From Anolis sagrei (Eukaryota; Chordata; Lepidosauria; Squamata; Anolidae), in NCBI RefSeq assembly GCF_037176765.1, contig NC_090023.1, positions 98,379,366 to 98,443,365 of the forward strand: a DNA stretch of 64,000 bases, in the 5' to 3' direction. The position numbers and the translations under genes are program-made. This document shows, piece by piece, positions 1 through 13,700 of the stretch (its first letter is position 1; every line of letters starts with the position of its first letter). The notes below the pieces were generated by a model. It worked only from the letters and a program-made list of their open reading frames with translations. It did no database searches and had not been told where the DNA came from.

Positions 1-165
1 CTGTTCAACAGTGGAATTCTCTGCTTTGGAATGTGGTGGAAGCTCCTTACTTGGAAACTTTAAAACAGTCTGTCAGTGATACTTTGATTGTGCTTTTCCT
101 GCATGGCAGGGGCTGGACTAGATGACCCCTGTGGTCTCTTCCAACTCCATGATTCCATGATTCTA
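1..165 (+). mobile_element. CR1 LINE 3' end fragment
   Basis: The sequence runs from a 'gttcaacagtggaa' segment to 'ccatgattctatg'. It matches the better copy at 15085-15318 and ends in the ATTCTATG-type octamer repeats typical of CR1 3' ends. It is cut by the window edge and carries no coding sequence. Confidence 0.75.
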
Positions 166-1026
166 TGTGATGAAAACCTCTACCGTGGGCAATTAGGCCA
201 TCTCAAAATGATGTGGCTTTTCAACTCTGGCCTCAAGCCATGGTCCAATTGGTCCTCTCCTGACCCCTCAGCCATGGTAGAATGAGTGGAAGCTAAGTAA
301 TCCTGACACCCAACTCATCCACACTTTGTTGCTCAGAGTAGCTGTCTTGAATTTAAAATTGGTTCAGCTGGAGTGGTATTTGCAATTATGTCATAGGTGA
401 ATGTGGAGCAGTTATTGCTCTGTAACTCTAGGTTACAAATCCATAACTGCAATGCAGGATGCTAACTCAAAAAAGGAGCAGACAAATTTCCCTAGGAAAT
501 GTGAATATGGCAAATGCAAGACTTTTGGGTATATTTATAAATTTCAGTATGTTGGTGTGCACTGCCAGAAATTTGGCAACGGACGCAAAATTACATGAGG
601 AGTAGAATTCTTATTTGGGGAATCAATATCTTCATCTCCACTCCTTACACAACTGTGAAGAAGTTGATTGTAATCCACCAAAGGCCATACTATGTTTGGC
701 TTGCATGTGTCTTGGCTGTTTACATGGTTACTCCCATGAGACATGATAAAAGTAATGGTATTTTAACAACATCCCTACAACACTGAGATTGTGAGCAATT
801 CAGATAAGAATATATTAGGAAGTGCTAACATCTCCTTTCCAGCAGTATTGATGCTTTTATGTGGTTTTACGTTGACTCTGAATTATGGCTACCTTATCCT
901 AGGGTGTTCTTGGCATGATTTACTCAGAGGAGGTATGCTACTGCCTTTGCCCAAGGCTGAGAGAGAACAACTTGCCCAGTATTATGTTGTAAGTTTCCAT
1001 GGATGCATGAGGATTCAAATCTTGGA
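166..1026. other. Intergenic, nothing recognised
   Basis: I see no gene, RNA or clear repeat here. Short open frames on both strands lack any recognisable motif. Confidence 0.5.
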
Positions 1027-1170
1027 CCTCTTCCACACAGCTGAATAAAATCCCACATTATCTGCTTTGTATTGGAACATATGGCAGTGTGGACTCTGAT
1101 AACCCAGTTCAAAGCAGATATTGTGGTATTTTCTGTCTTGATATTCTGAGTTCTAGGGCTGTGTGGAAGG
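1027..1170. mobile_element. Short inverted-repeat element (MITE-like)
   Basis: The ends are 'cttccacacagc' and 'gctgtgtggaag', an inverted repeat of about 12 bp. The interior has the 'aatcccacattatctgctttg' motif and its mirror, 'caaagcagatattgtgg'. Related copies lie at 37375-37755 and 38520-38690, so this is a multicopy non-coding palindromic family. Confidence 0.7.
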
Positions 1171-2820
1171 ATCCCTAGTCTCCTGGAGCCCTAATTCAAA
1201 ACTCCAACCATTAGCCACACTGACCCACCACCACTACTTCAATCTGATTCAAAGCCTGTCCCACACTGAGATAAAAAATAGCCATGCACACAACTGGGAG
1301 AGCCCATTACATTTATCCCATTTATGTTCACTTGAGAGATGTAAAAGCTCAGTGGAAAGTAAGACATATATTTCCCATGTTTGTATGAGTCTATATAGCT
1401 ATGAGTCCTAAAGGCAAGATCTCATAAGGATATATAAATTAACATGTATAAATAAAAAGTCCCTTCTGACTTCTGTCCCTCATTATTTTCTATTGGGGGG
1501 ACATTTGGCATGAAATGACTTATCTCAATCTCAATTTGGAACATGGGGAAGAGGTTGGTCCTGGGGACGGAAGCAGCAAATCCAGTGAATCCTTCAACTG
1601 CCTCCTTGATTTGTGTATAAACATCCATGGTTTTGAAATTGTTTCAAGTTTAAATTAAACTCTTTCACCAAACTTCTCCACTTTCAAGTGTTATTGCTTT
1701 TTTGTTTGTTTGTTTGTAGCATATATCTTACATGTCAAATCCACTCCTTGTCCTACCTGGTCATCTCCTGGCTTTGTTATCCTGCATCCACTCTGCCATC
1801 AACACTCATATTGATACAGTGAATTTCAGCTCTCACATGGATCCAGTTAGTCATTAAAGACATAATTAAATATTACTGAATTTTCACACTTTTAGAAATC
1901 GCCTACTGTTCCTGTGTTAGAAATCTACCGACAGTCTCATTTCGTGCCAAGTGATGTGATGCACAAGCACACTGTTGTCTAGCACTTTCCACTTGGATCA
2001 CTGCACGGGGTAAGTTTCCACATTCACAGTACCTGTCAGTTGATGTGGAAGTTTGTTTCTTTCTTTACAGGATTAGACTGGGAATATTTTGCTTTACATC
2101 AGAGATTTTAGAAGGTGTGGACAACAGCTCCCAGAATTCCTTAACATTGGCCATGATGGCTAGTGTTTCTGGGCATTTATGTTCAAAGTAGAATGCAGAC
2201 TGGTCTATAGGCTAGGGAAAGGAAACATACAGTCTAATGCCTATGAATCAAAATATGGCCTTCCAGATGTTCCTCCACCCTCTTAGCAATCCTAAACCCT
2301 TTTTAGCAATCTCCAGCCACTTCCAAGGGCAGGAAGTCTTGCTACGATGGATCAGAAATTGGGGCAGAAGAGAATAACCTGTCTAATTTTTATAACTAAA
2401 TCCCTTCTTCGTCTGCCTGATTGGAGATAGCCAGAACTCCTTCACTGCCAGCCAGTGCTGGGAAACTGGCTAAGCACTTGCCTGGGCTCATGGATAGCTT
2501 TGTTTTGTTTTTCCCTATGTAGAGGACTTTTTTTCTTGCTGTGCTCTCCCATTCTCTTCCTTAGGGAAGAGGAATGCTTTTTTTATAGAATGAAAACATT
2601 CTCACCTGGGGAGAAGAGAAAACTGGTTCTCAATCAAAACATTATAAAGCTGCACCTTATGATGGGTAGGGTCAAGGCTGTACCCTCTGATGTAATTTGG
2701 CTTATGGAGCCTCTGGGGGAAGGAACTGGAGTCCTCCTGACTCCCTCTTACGTCCCCACCTCATTCCCATTGGAGTTAAGTAAAAATTCCTAAACAGATG
2801 TTTATACCTATTAGAGAGAG

Positions 2821-2870
<50 letters not shown>

Positions 2871-4489
2871 CAACTTTAAATCCCTTTGGGCCAAACAAAT
2901 TCTACATTACCTTGCCTTCATGTTTATAAATGCTAGCACTCAAGCATCAAAGACATGAAATATGAAAAATAATAACCCCTCTAGAAAGTGTGCTTTATCC
3001 TAGATGGGGATATTCCAAACACAATTTTCAGGAAAACATGTCACCATAGAAGAAGGTTTCTTCAGCTAAACTAGGGGGCCTCCATATTTTTGCTGACACC
3101 ATTCCTCTTGCGGAGTAAATAGCCTGGTTACTGTTTGCTGGTCTTCTAGAATAAGGTCTAGCATACAATGCTGAAAATGGGTACTTGCTGGTCTGAATTA
3201 AAGTGCAACGCAACAGTGCCATCTAATGGGTGATGTAACTGTGTCTTTACTTTATTTTTAATATCTGAACAATCTGTTTACACAATTTCATTTACAGTTC
3301 ATTTCCCTCTTGACTGGATACAATTATTCCTTTTCTGCAACTATATGTATCTATGCCGACCAAATCAGAGAAGGACTTCATTCACAAAATGGATTCTAGT
3401 CCACAAAAATACCTTTATTAATTTAGTTGGTTTTGCTACAACAGACTAATATGGTTGCTCTCTCAAAGTCTTTAGAGAAAGGCACATCAACTGGGACTCA
3501 GTCTTGTGCATTAAACAATTCTACTAATTAAACTAAAGAGTCAGCATATTCATTTATTTATATATTGATATCATCGTCATCATCACTACATTGCCACTTG
3601 AAACCACATTTCATAGTATTTTATTAGTAAACTGGTTTTTAAAAATGGAGGAACTACCATACTCCATCATGCTTTTATATTGACTTGATTCTCTCTGAAA
3701 TACATGCCTCTAGTATTAAAGAACTGTGATATTTTTGGCAGAGTGAACCATATTTCCAAAATAATTACCATGCTTTGCAGAAGAAGGATCTATAGTTAAA
3801 AAGACTAGCTGCTTTCATCAAAAGACCACTTAACTGAATGTACATAATGCACAAATATTCTACTATAGCATACTTAAATGTCGATTCCAACAGAGATGGG
3901 GAATGTGTGATCATCCAAGTGTTATTGGACTGCAACTCCTATCACAGCCGGCATATGATGAAGGAATTGTATGATCTGGAAAACCACAAGTTACCCAACA
4001 AACCAAAATTCCTGCTCAAGCTATGTATTAGACTCCTTTCTTGGGCCTATGTAAGCAGCACTACACTCAAGCAAAAATATCCTTCCTGATTCCTAAAGGC
4101 CTTTGTGAGATTTGTATTTCTCTCACCACTGAACTGTTGTCATTGTTCCATGACTGATATCTCCACCATCAGTATTTTCTTAACATTCCATGATGCCATA
4201 CTGTGTCTGACCCAAGCCATTGGCTTGGTTGATTACCTACAACTACTGTATGTACCATGTGGATTGTAAAGGAAATTTAAGGTAGAAATATAGACAGAAA
4301 GGGGCCAAGCAGCACTCTTTTAAGGTAGACTATAATTAAACAAAATCATTCTGTAACATTTCATAGCTGTTAGATTGCTACTGATATGATAATTGCTAAT
4401 CTAGTGAATTAGATGGAGGAGGGATCCCTGCTGGAACCATAGTCTATTATTACTCACTTTACTTGCATTCTAAAGCAACGGGGGCTAAA
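1171..4489. other. Intergenic DNA downstream of ASMT
   Basis: No coding exon was recognised. It holds a (TTTG)n run near 1698-1717 and a long (TA)n tract at 2822-2868. The first minus-strand AATAAA I noticed past the ASMT stop is near 3409-3415 (read as TTTATT on plus), so part of this stretch could be ASMT 3' UTR, but no end can be fixed. Confidence 0.5.
2822..2868. repeat. (TA)n microsatellite
   Basis: About 22 uninterrupted TA units, with flanks that are not repetitive. Confidence 0.95.
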
Positions 4490-4701
4490 TTATTTCCTGC
4501 CTAAAATGGCATCATACAGCTTTCCCGTTCTCTTGATTTCAGTCTCCAGGAAACCTGCTTCTATAAGCAGTTTGGTGAACTCTGTTGCAGTCCTCTCTTT
4601 TCCTTCTGTCTGAACAAGCATGTTAAGAGAATACAGTTGGCTTTCCAATGGCCCACTTTTGTCCTCATTCAGAAGTGTTTCAACAAGCAGGACTCCACCA
4701 C
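4490..4701 (-). CDS. ASMT: ASMT coding exon 8 (last)
   Basis: Acceptor aactag|GTGGTGG; the stop codon is at 4492-4490. Encodes GGVLLVETLLNEDKSGPLES, then QLYSLNMLVQTEGKERTATE and a C-terminus YDAILGRK. Close to the human C-terminus throughout. Confidence 0.96.
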
Positions 4702-7700
4702 CTAGTTGGGATATAAGATCATGAAGATTCACTGGAATGCACAGCTCAACCTGTCCCTTTTCTCCCAACTGGCTTTGTAGCATCAACAGATCAGTTCAAC
4801 ACAAAGATAGCATTGTTCACATGGGACTAGGGCTCATTTAACGCTATAGAGAGCAGGACAACATGTGGCCTTCACATTGGACTCATGTCTCAGTATCTTT
4901 TCTGTTCCCTAGGGGCTGATATAAGAGATGCAAGTTAAGATATCTAGACTATCTTAACTTGCCTCTCAGGAAGTGCCATGAAATTAAATCATTGTGACAA
5001 TGTGGATCAGTGAGATGTTCTTTTAAAATGTTATTTTAAAAGCAAAGCAAGGCTCTGTATTAAAAGCCCCATTCACATTGACCATTTAAGGTGGCTTCAA
5101 ACTGGTATTGAAGAAAGTGGTTTTGCTGTACAGATTATTATATAGGAGATCGTGGAACCAGTGTGATGCCCAGGTGGTGATTACACAAACAACACAGCCC
5201 TGTTGTACATTAATGGTTTTCTTTCACACGCTTTTGTGGGAATTTGTTGTCTAGTTGCCAGCAGTTTGGAGCTAACTTCAAACGTCAGTAAATGGTCAGT
5301 GGAGGTGACCCAGGTGAAGAAAACTCTGGATTGTTACCAATAGAGGACAATCCCAATCCCTTTCCTTAGCTGTTGTGGATTATCATGCCATGGTGGCTAG
5401 GGAGATATAAAAGTTGGAGGTTCATATCATTAGAATGCCAGACATTATTCCAGATTGTTATTGTAAGTGAATAACAGAAATATGGACTAGACACATGGGC
5501 AAAGGTGGAGGGGAGCAATGAAGGATCTTCTCTTGGCATAGTATATATATGCTGTCTAGAAATATTAGTTGAATCTGACCCAAAAATCCTAGGTTGACTT
5601 ATCCATGTGACATCTTTTCCTCTTACATTTAGCTGCATCCATATAGGATTGCTATCATACTGCAATGTCCATAGTGCAAATAAAATATTTATTGATCCCT
5701 TACTATGCTTTAACTCTTATCAATAAAGGGACAATCTCTGAGTAGAGCAATTAAAGATGAGAGTTATGTCCATCCTGGAAAGACCTAAAAGAAGCACCAA
5801 CTACTTCTGTTATCCCTACTGTGCTACAGCTTCTGGCTTCTTGAATGCCTGGGGAAATGATAGTGGTGGCCAAGGATGACTGGAGTTTTCTGCTCTCTGT
5901 GGACTGTACCATGACTTATCCACCATGATGTATCCATTCTATCAAAATCATTTGGCATCAAAACCTGCCATTGACTTTAATCCAAAATCAACTTACACTA
6001 CTGTATATAAGTTCATTGTATTACAACAGAACATCAGAATATTCTTGAATTCTTACGTTCTTGAACGTATTTTTTCTCATTGCAAAAGCCCACCCCCATA
6101 ACAAGTGCAAAAGTGCAAAACACTGGCCAGATGTTTCAGTCCTGAGATCTACAATTGAACCTGTCTCTTAAGATGAAGGATGTAGAGTTGATGAATTACT
6201 GCCAGTGTCAGGTTACACCTAAGAAAGTCTGATGAGATGGAAGGGCGAAAGGTGCCCTCTCCACCTCTGAAAACAGATTTTTCTGAAATGGTGTACACTG
6301 CCCTTTATATATTTAATGCTTTTTATTAGAAATTGCTCAGGACACATCTTCTGTTGCAGGTCATCTCAATATTTCCCTTCATAAGACATTTAGTCAATAA
6401 TATTAGGAACCATACTACTTGGACGGCACCAATATGTGGTGTTTAAAGCACTGTGGTCCCAAGAAGTGCCAGTGAGAAATGGTTGTTAACAGTCTCTGGA
6501 AAACACTGGGTCTATGAAGTAGTATCATAGAAATAATAGGACAATTATTTTTTACATGAAGGATGTAATGCACAGGCAAATCTTAGGGGTCCTATATACT
6601 TACATACCAGGTTTGCAGACCTTTTGCACTTTTGTAAGCAGCTGCACACATTTATCATCTGCCCAGTCATGAAGGATCCTTGCTAAAATATACAGATCAG
6701 CTTCTGGGATAGGATCTTTGAAAAAATCTCCTGTATTGAAAAATGAGGAAAAATAAATTCAACATAAATTTCCATTTAATCAGCCATGTTACATTATTCA
6801 AATATGATCTATAGTGGGGAAAATTTTCAAACAATTAATCTAAACATTGTGGTCATTGCCACACAACAGCAGATCAAGCTAAAAAGTGTCAAGAAAATAA
6901 CCCCACTGATGTAATAATTATCGATCTTTCTTTACTATGATTAGGCCAATAGAGAATATGGCAGGCAACAAATAAAATGGTTGGTTTATGAGGATCTGAT
7001 TACATTTTATACTTTAACATCATGTAGATCATATGTTATTAACATATGTAGATCATATGTTATTAACCATATCTCAGCTACAGCAGAGATATGGTTAAAC
7101 TAAGCAGTCAACGATTTCATTTTGTTTTTCTACATTGTCTTTGAACACACAGGTTGGAATCTTAACATTGATTAAGGTAACCACAATTGCTTTAAAACAG
7201 TTATTTCCACTATTTTAAAAAACTAGCTAATTCCTTAATCAGAATGATAGTGTTATAATTGTGTAGTGTGAAAGGGCCTTACAAACACTAGAAGATTACC
7301 ACAAATTCGGGAATCCTTTCTAGATTTTAGAAAGTGCAAATCATTTTTGTAAAATCCCAGAGCAACAAAGCATAAGCATGAGTTACTCCTTGTTTTAGGA
7401 AGAATTGCAGCTCACAAAACTTCCAGAATTTAAACTCTCATTTTTTAAAATCCCATTTTAATAGGTTGACATCTGGTTGGCCAAATGACCCTGGTGTTCT
7501 ATAGGTAACTCATGGTTTGCCCTGAGTCCCATTCCTGTCTTAAAGAGAGGTAGATAGTTTGTACAAGGGAAAATATGTCCGTCTCTCTCTTTGCTTCCAG
7601 TTTAATCTGGAGGCATAGAAAAATAGGTCCCTTAAAAGATTCATATTTACCTTCATGAAAAGTAATCCGCTGTTCCTCTGAAGATACAAAATGCTTTTTT

Positions 7701-10700
7701 GCTGTTTCCACTACTTTGGAGAGATCAAAAATTGTAACTGTACAGTTTGGATACAATGAAATGCATTCATGGGCCAGAGCACCAGCACCTCCTTTTCAGA
7801 GAAAAAGTACAATTAATTTAGACATAGAAAACCTACACCTGGAATAGCAGTAACTGCTCTTTGGAAATGTGTGTGTGTATGAGTGTGTGTGTGTGTGTGG
7901 GAGGGGGTGGGGGGGGGAGAGATTGTCCTCATCAGGCAGACAGTGTGTGAACTGTGTTCCATTCCATGACAGGCATTTTGGTTTTTTATATCACACCTGG
8001 TTTTGAAATGTGTGTTTTTAAAAGCAGTTTGCAAAATGCCTCAGCTTTGAACAGAATGGCTTGGAGGTCTCTCATTCACAAAGTTGGTAAAAACTCAAGC
8101 CAACTTGAGAGCAATGAACAAAATCGCTAAGTTTTGTTTCATCTGCAGTGTTGTGGAACTCAAACATTTGCACATTGCATTTCAAGAAAATAAAGTTGAT
8201 GGCATGAGCTTTGGCTACTGCGAGTGCCAAAGTGAGTTGTTCAAACAGCAGAATGGGTATGGGGAAGGGCATTGACAATACAACAGGATGGGGGCTGGTA
8301 TTTGCCTTACTGGATCATATAGTGACACAAGAAATGGCTTGAAGTCACACTACAACAATTAAAAACAGCATGCTCTGAAGAGTGAAGGATCTCTTAGGCT
8401 TCCTGCTGGTTTCCAACAAAGGCTACAGAAAGTGTTGATTGTCTAAATCAATGGTTCTCAACCTGTGGGTCCCCGGGTGTTTTGGCCTACAACTCCCAGA
8501 AATCCCAACCAGTTTACCAGCTGTTAGGATTTCTGGGAGTTGAAGGACAAAACATCTGGGGACCCACAGGTTGAGAACCACTGGTCTAGAGGTTGTTGAA
8601 TTACAATCAAAATTATGCCTCGCTTGGCTTCTAGAACTGATGGAAGTTGCATTGCAAAAACATTCAAAGGGCCAGACATTCCCTATTCCAAGTAAAGGGT
8701 GCCTGCATAAAGAACATGTTACAAAAGCCTCTGGGGGAATCCAAACATGCTGGGACCTGAAATAGTCCCTTTTCACAGGATCTGAGCTTCAGAAGGGACT
8801 ATTTACAGCAACAGAATAAGGACACCCAACCCCATGCTATGGCAGAAATATTTTGTAGTTTTCCAACATTTTGAGCAGTTCCCCAGTCCCCATTGTAAAA
8901 GTTTATAGTGTTTCTTCTAAGCCCAGATAGGGACAGTGAGAGTTATAAGCTAAAATGTGCTGGTACGTTTAGTCCCAGTCTTTTGTCCTCTCCACCACTG
9001 GAATGTAAACCTTGAGAACCTCATTGAAATGCCATTCATTCCTTGGATTGAAAGAGTATCTTGATCCTTCCTATATATCAGTAAAACTTTTGTCTCCCGC
9101 CTTGAGCTGTATGTAGAGGTGGGTAATAAATAAATAAATAATAGCAGAACTATAATAATAAGACAGGGGAAGGAGCTTGATGGACCTGGATGTCCTACCA
9201 AGCATTCTCATTGTGCTATAGCAGTACAGAGATTGCAGCTGAGAAATTTAAGATAATTAGTCCATAGAATCAGCTTCCCTCCTGTTTTAGTTGCTTCAAT
9301 TCAATGTCAATTATGCATCTAAAGACAAAAGTTGCTCCATGCATGACAGTTTTGAGCTTAGCATTTTGACATCTCCATAGTTGAATAAGTCAGACAGTTG
9401 AAAATTTTTACCTCCAAGGTCATAAATCACAGTGAATGGAGAAAGATTAAATGCAGCTAGCACGTCTCTGCCACATATGCTCCAAGTTGCATTCAGTCCA
9501 TACATGAATTTTATCATTTCTTCCTCTGACCTACAGATTTGAAATTGCATCAGCAATAGACATTGTGGTAATTACCCATGTGGACTAACTTTATGTGACA
9601 AACATGAATTCAAAGATTAATACTATCATCTTAATTAAAAGGGGTGGCTATGCTTCAGTATCTGCAGATTGACACATTCATTTTAAAAAGAGGGGGAGAT
9701 CTGTAATTCAATGAATTTGTTGTTCCTCATGCAGGAATGAGGCATCCTTTATAGGCAAAAAACTCATGTCCAATGGTGCATTCAAGCCCTTGGGATATTG
9801 CTGAATTGCTGCATGAGGAATTAATGAAATGTATGTTAAATGAAGGATTCTGAATATTGTAATCCAGCAGGATACATTATAATGTTTTACATATTACATA
9901 ATCAGATTGGATCTTAACTGTTACTTAGCTGGTATCAGAAAAGAGCCAACTTTGAAGGAAAAAAGATGGCCTAAATTAAGAATTGGCAGATGTCAGAGGC
10001 TAGTGAGATACATTAGTACACCCAAAGTACTAGAAAGGCCATATTTCTGCCACACACCTCTGACCCTAAAGGCTCTCTAGGAGGACTTTTTACAACACAG
10101 ATTGACTAGGCATTCAATTTTTGTTCACTTCTGGCTTTAAGAAAAGATATTTTGACATCTAAAATGACCTGGAAGTGACATGGTGAAAATGCTTCCTGAC
10201 CCTCTGCAAGCCATTTGGTGGAATTATTGACCTCAGGAGGAAGTGGGCTCTGGAGGTTGCAAAATAGCTCTGGGGATTGCATATGGACCATTGGCCACAC
10301 TTTGCCTGAAACTAGTCTAAACTATAACTGCCAACCAGAGTAGACCCATTGCATGAAAGGGATTTACATAAGTACTGATTCACTATTCAATTAATTGAGG
10401 GACTACTCTAGGTAGAACCATCATTACAATTAACATTCGGTTCTATGAGAGTGACACAGGGATTTATACAAAATATACCAACAAAGACCAGAGATGTACT
10501 TTGATATGAAGTTATTGCATGGCAACCTTACCTGTAAAGAGCCTCAAATACATCTTTTGATGAAATGCCAAATGCTCTCTCATATTGGTTTTTCCCCTCC
10601 CTTAAGAACCAAAAAGAGAAGGGCACAATTTATCTGACAGGCTAACTTTTAAGTGCTTTTTATTTTATATAACATGCCTCCTACGCAACACACACTTCAG

Positions 10701-13700
10701 AACGGGTTTAACATTGGAGACATGGCAGAGAATGCTTATATTATAGTTGGTTGTGTCAGAAGACCTTTCACTCATAGACAGAAGACAGTAGGAGAGAAGA
10801 TATACAAACGGGGTTGTAGGTTTTTCTGGGCTATATGGCCATGTTCTGGAGGCAATTTTTCTCCTGACGTTTCGCCTGCATCTATGGCAAGCATCCTCAG
10901 AGGTGAGGATATAGAAAGTAGGATGCCAAAATTGATAGCAGGAGGTTCCATCATGTCCTTCCCAAGGGTGTGAGCAAATTACAGTGGAACAAAAAACACT
11001 GGTATCTGGTGGCTTCTAAGTCCATGGGGCATAAATCTACTCTGCTATTTCAAACATTAAAGCAATGTATTTAAGTAATACTTTATACCCCAAGACTGGA
11101 CCCAAAGCTACCCAAAGTGAGGACCTCATCCTGAAAAATAAGTTGTTATTGTTTTTGTTATTATTCATTCCCAACGAGACTCAGTGTGGCTTTAAACAGC
11201 ATCAAAAGCCCAACTCTTGTAAGTTTGTAAAAGCTTGGTGGCAATGAAAAATGTTTCTGTCTGCTGCCAGAAGGAAAGTAAAGAAGAGGCCAACTTAGCT
11301 GTCTATGGAGGGAATTTCAAAGTCAAGGAGCGGCCACCAAGAAAAGTACCAAAAACAAGAGAGCTTGAGAAATTGGTGGGACTAGGAAATGTATTTCCAG
11401 ATAATCTTAGAGCTCTTACAGGGAGATATGGTTCTACAAACTTGGCCAAAAAGGATATTATAGATCAACATCAGTTATATGAATTGCACCTGAAAATTGT
11501 GGCTAATGGAACTGTTGTAATAAGGAAGTTGTGTGCTCCCTAAATCAAGTTCAGATTAACACCATGGCTTCAGCTCTTTAGACCAATTGAAGTTTCTGAA
11601 CATTTTTTCAAAGGCAGACCTACATAGAGTGCATTAAAGTATCCAAATGGGTACCACCGTAGCCAAATGCAACTTCTTCAGGAATGGGTGCAGTTGGCAC
11701 ACCTTGACTATGCAAAAGAATTGCTGGTCAGTAATGCACCTTCAGGCTGAGATCAGTCCAGGAGTACCCTTAAACTACATACCTGTATTTTCAAGAGATC
11801 TGTCTGTTTTCCCAGATTTGTCTTTAAATTGATCAGGAATACCTCTATCTTGTCTGGATTAAACTTCAATTTCTTTGTCACCATTACAGTTGTTATGCAT
11901 TGGTTTAGCATAGAAACAGCTGCCTTGGAATTAAGTGTAAAGGACTAGCAGAGCTGAGAATCATCAATATATTGGTGACATCTGAACCCAAAACTCTGGA
12001 CAACCTCCTCCAGTGGTTTTGTGTAGATGATAAACAGCACACAAGATAAAACAAACCCTGAGGGACTTTACAGACCAGTAACTGGGGAATCAACCAGTTA
12101 CTGTACCTCCTAGCACCAAAAACTCTGAGAGTGTCCCACCAGGGAAGAACAGAGCCACTGAAGAACAATAGTTCCAAGACCCATCCCAGAGAGGCGGCTC
12201 AGAAGGATACCATGGTCACTGGTATGGAAAGCCGAACCAACAGGGCACTTTCACCTTGTCCAGTTCCCTGCATAGGTCATCCACCGTGGCAACCAAATCT
12301 GCATCTGCCCTGTAACCTGGTTTGAAACTCTACTTGAGAACATCAAAAATATCAGTATGTTGGATATAAGCTGTGTTCTTTCACAGTCCCGTAGTCTTTC
12401 ATAAAAATGATATTATATAAATGTCAATTTTGTATATATATATTCAAATTTTTAGAGATTTCCTCTTTTCTGCCTTCACCCTGTACTTCATATCTTCCCA
12501 CATTTCTTGTTTATTGCTTCTTCTGGACTAAATCTGCTTTCTTTTAAAAAGATTAGCCTTAACTCCTGCCCCTACCCCAGGTAAATGCAGTATTTGTTTC
12601 TATATCAATAAACTAGGCCTGGGCGGTTTCGTTCGTTAATTTTGTAATTCATTAAATATTCGTTAATTTTAGCAATTACAAAACGATTTCAAAACTTATT
12701 TTTAAACCCGGAAGTGTTTTTAAATATCGAAACGGCATGCGCCAAATATTTTTGTATTTCCGTCCATTTCGGAAATACGTAAGATGGCTATGCTTGCTGG
12801 GAGCTCTCCTCTCTCCTTAGCCAGTCAGAGCCTGAAAGAGGAGGAGGAGGAGGAGGAGGAGGAGGAGGAGGAGGAGGAGAGGGCGGGGAAGGCGCCGGCT
12901 GAGCAAGCGAGCGAGAGGGCGAGCGACCCTCAGCGGGAAGGCGGCCCGTCCCTCCTTCCTCACCTTTGCGGTGGGTGTGCTTCGTTCTCCCAATTCCGCA
13001 CTGAAACCTTAGCGGAGGGCTGGGCTAGATGGCCTTTGGGGAGCCCTTCTCCCAATTTCGCATTGAGACCATAGCAGAGGGCGGGACTAGATGGCCTTTG
13101 GGGAGCCCCTTCTCCCAATTCCGCACTGAAACCTTAGCTTCGGAGGAGCCGGGCCCGACTCGGCGGCAGCGCTTGAGGGCCCGCCAGAGTGAGTGCCTGC
13201 CTTCCCTCCTTAATAATAATTTCTCCTCCCTATTCTACTAAATTAATAATTAAATTTAAAAAAGGGGGCCATCTTTACAAAATGTTTTGTAAATATTAAC
13301 GAAATTTCGTAAATACCGAACTTTTCTAAGGGAAAATTTTATAATTATTTTAAATATCGAAACAGAAAAAAAAACCCCAAATACAAATCGATTTTAGAAA
13401 CAAATTTTTGCGTTGTTACCCAGGCCTACAATAAACATATATAAAATATCAGTACCATACTTCTTCGTTCCATTTGGGAAGAATTTTATAATCATGATAC
13501 TGATAATAATAACAGGAGGCTAAGCAGAGAACCATATGGTGGCTCCCATTAGCAGAAAAATCTCATTTCCGTCTTCCCCCCCCCCCCCTTCCACTCAGAC
13601 AAGAGCATCATTTGATATCCCAACGCCTACATGCCAGCTGCTCATTGTCAGGTATCCCCCAGAGAACTATATCCACAAATAGTGTTATTATGACTAAGTG

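Noticed and set aside
2455-2793. 112-codon plus-strand frame with a hydrophobic start
   Set aside because: No recognisable family, no good splice or promoter context.
11235-11543. 102-codon plus-strand frame in an ASMT intron
   Set aside because: No domain, no promoter or splice evidence, and weak composition; kept out as probably chance.
12784-13074. 96-codon frame with a poly-Glu run
   Set aside because: It is the (GAG)n tract and tandem unit within a hAT element; it has no homology that I recognise.
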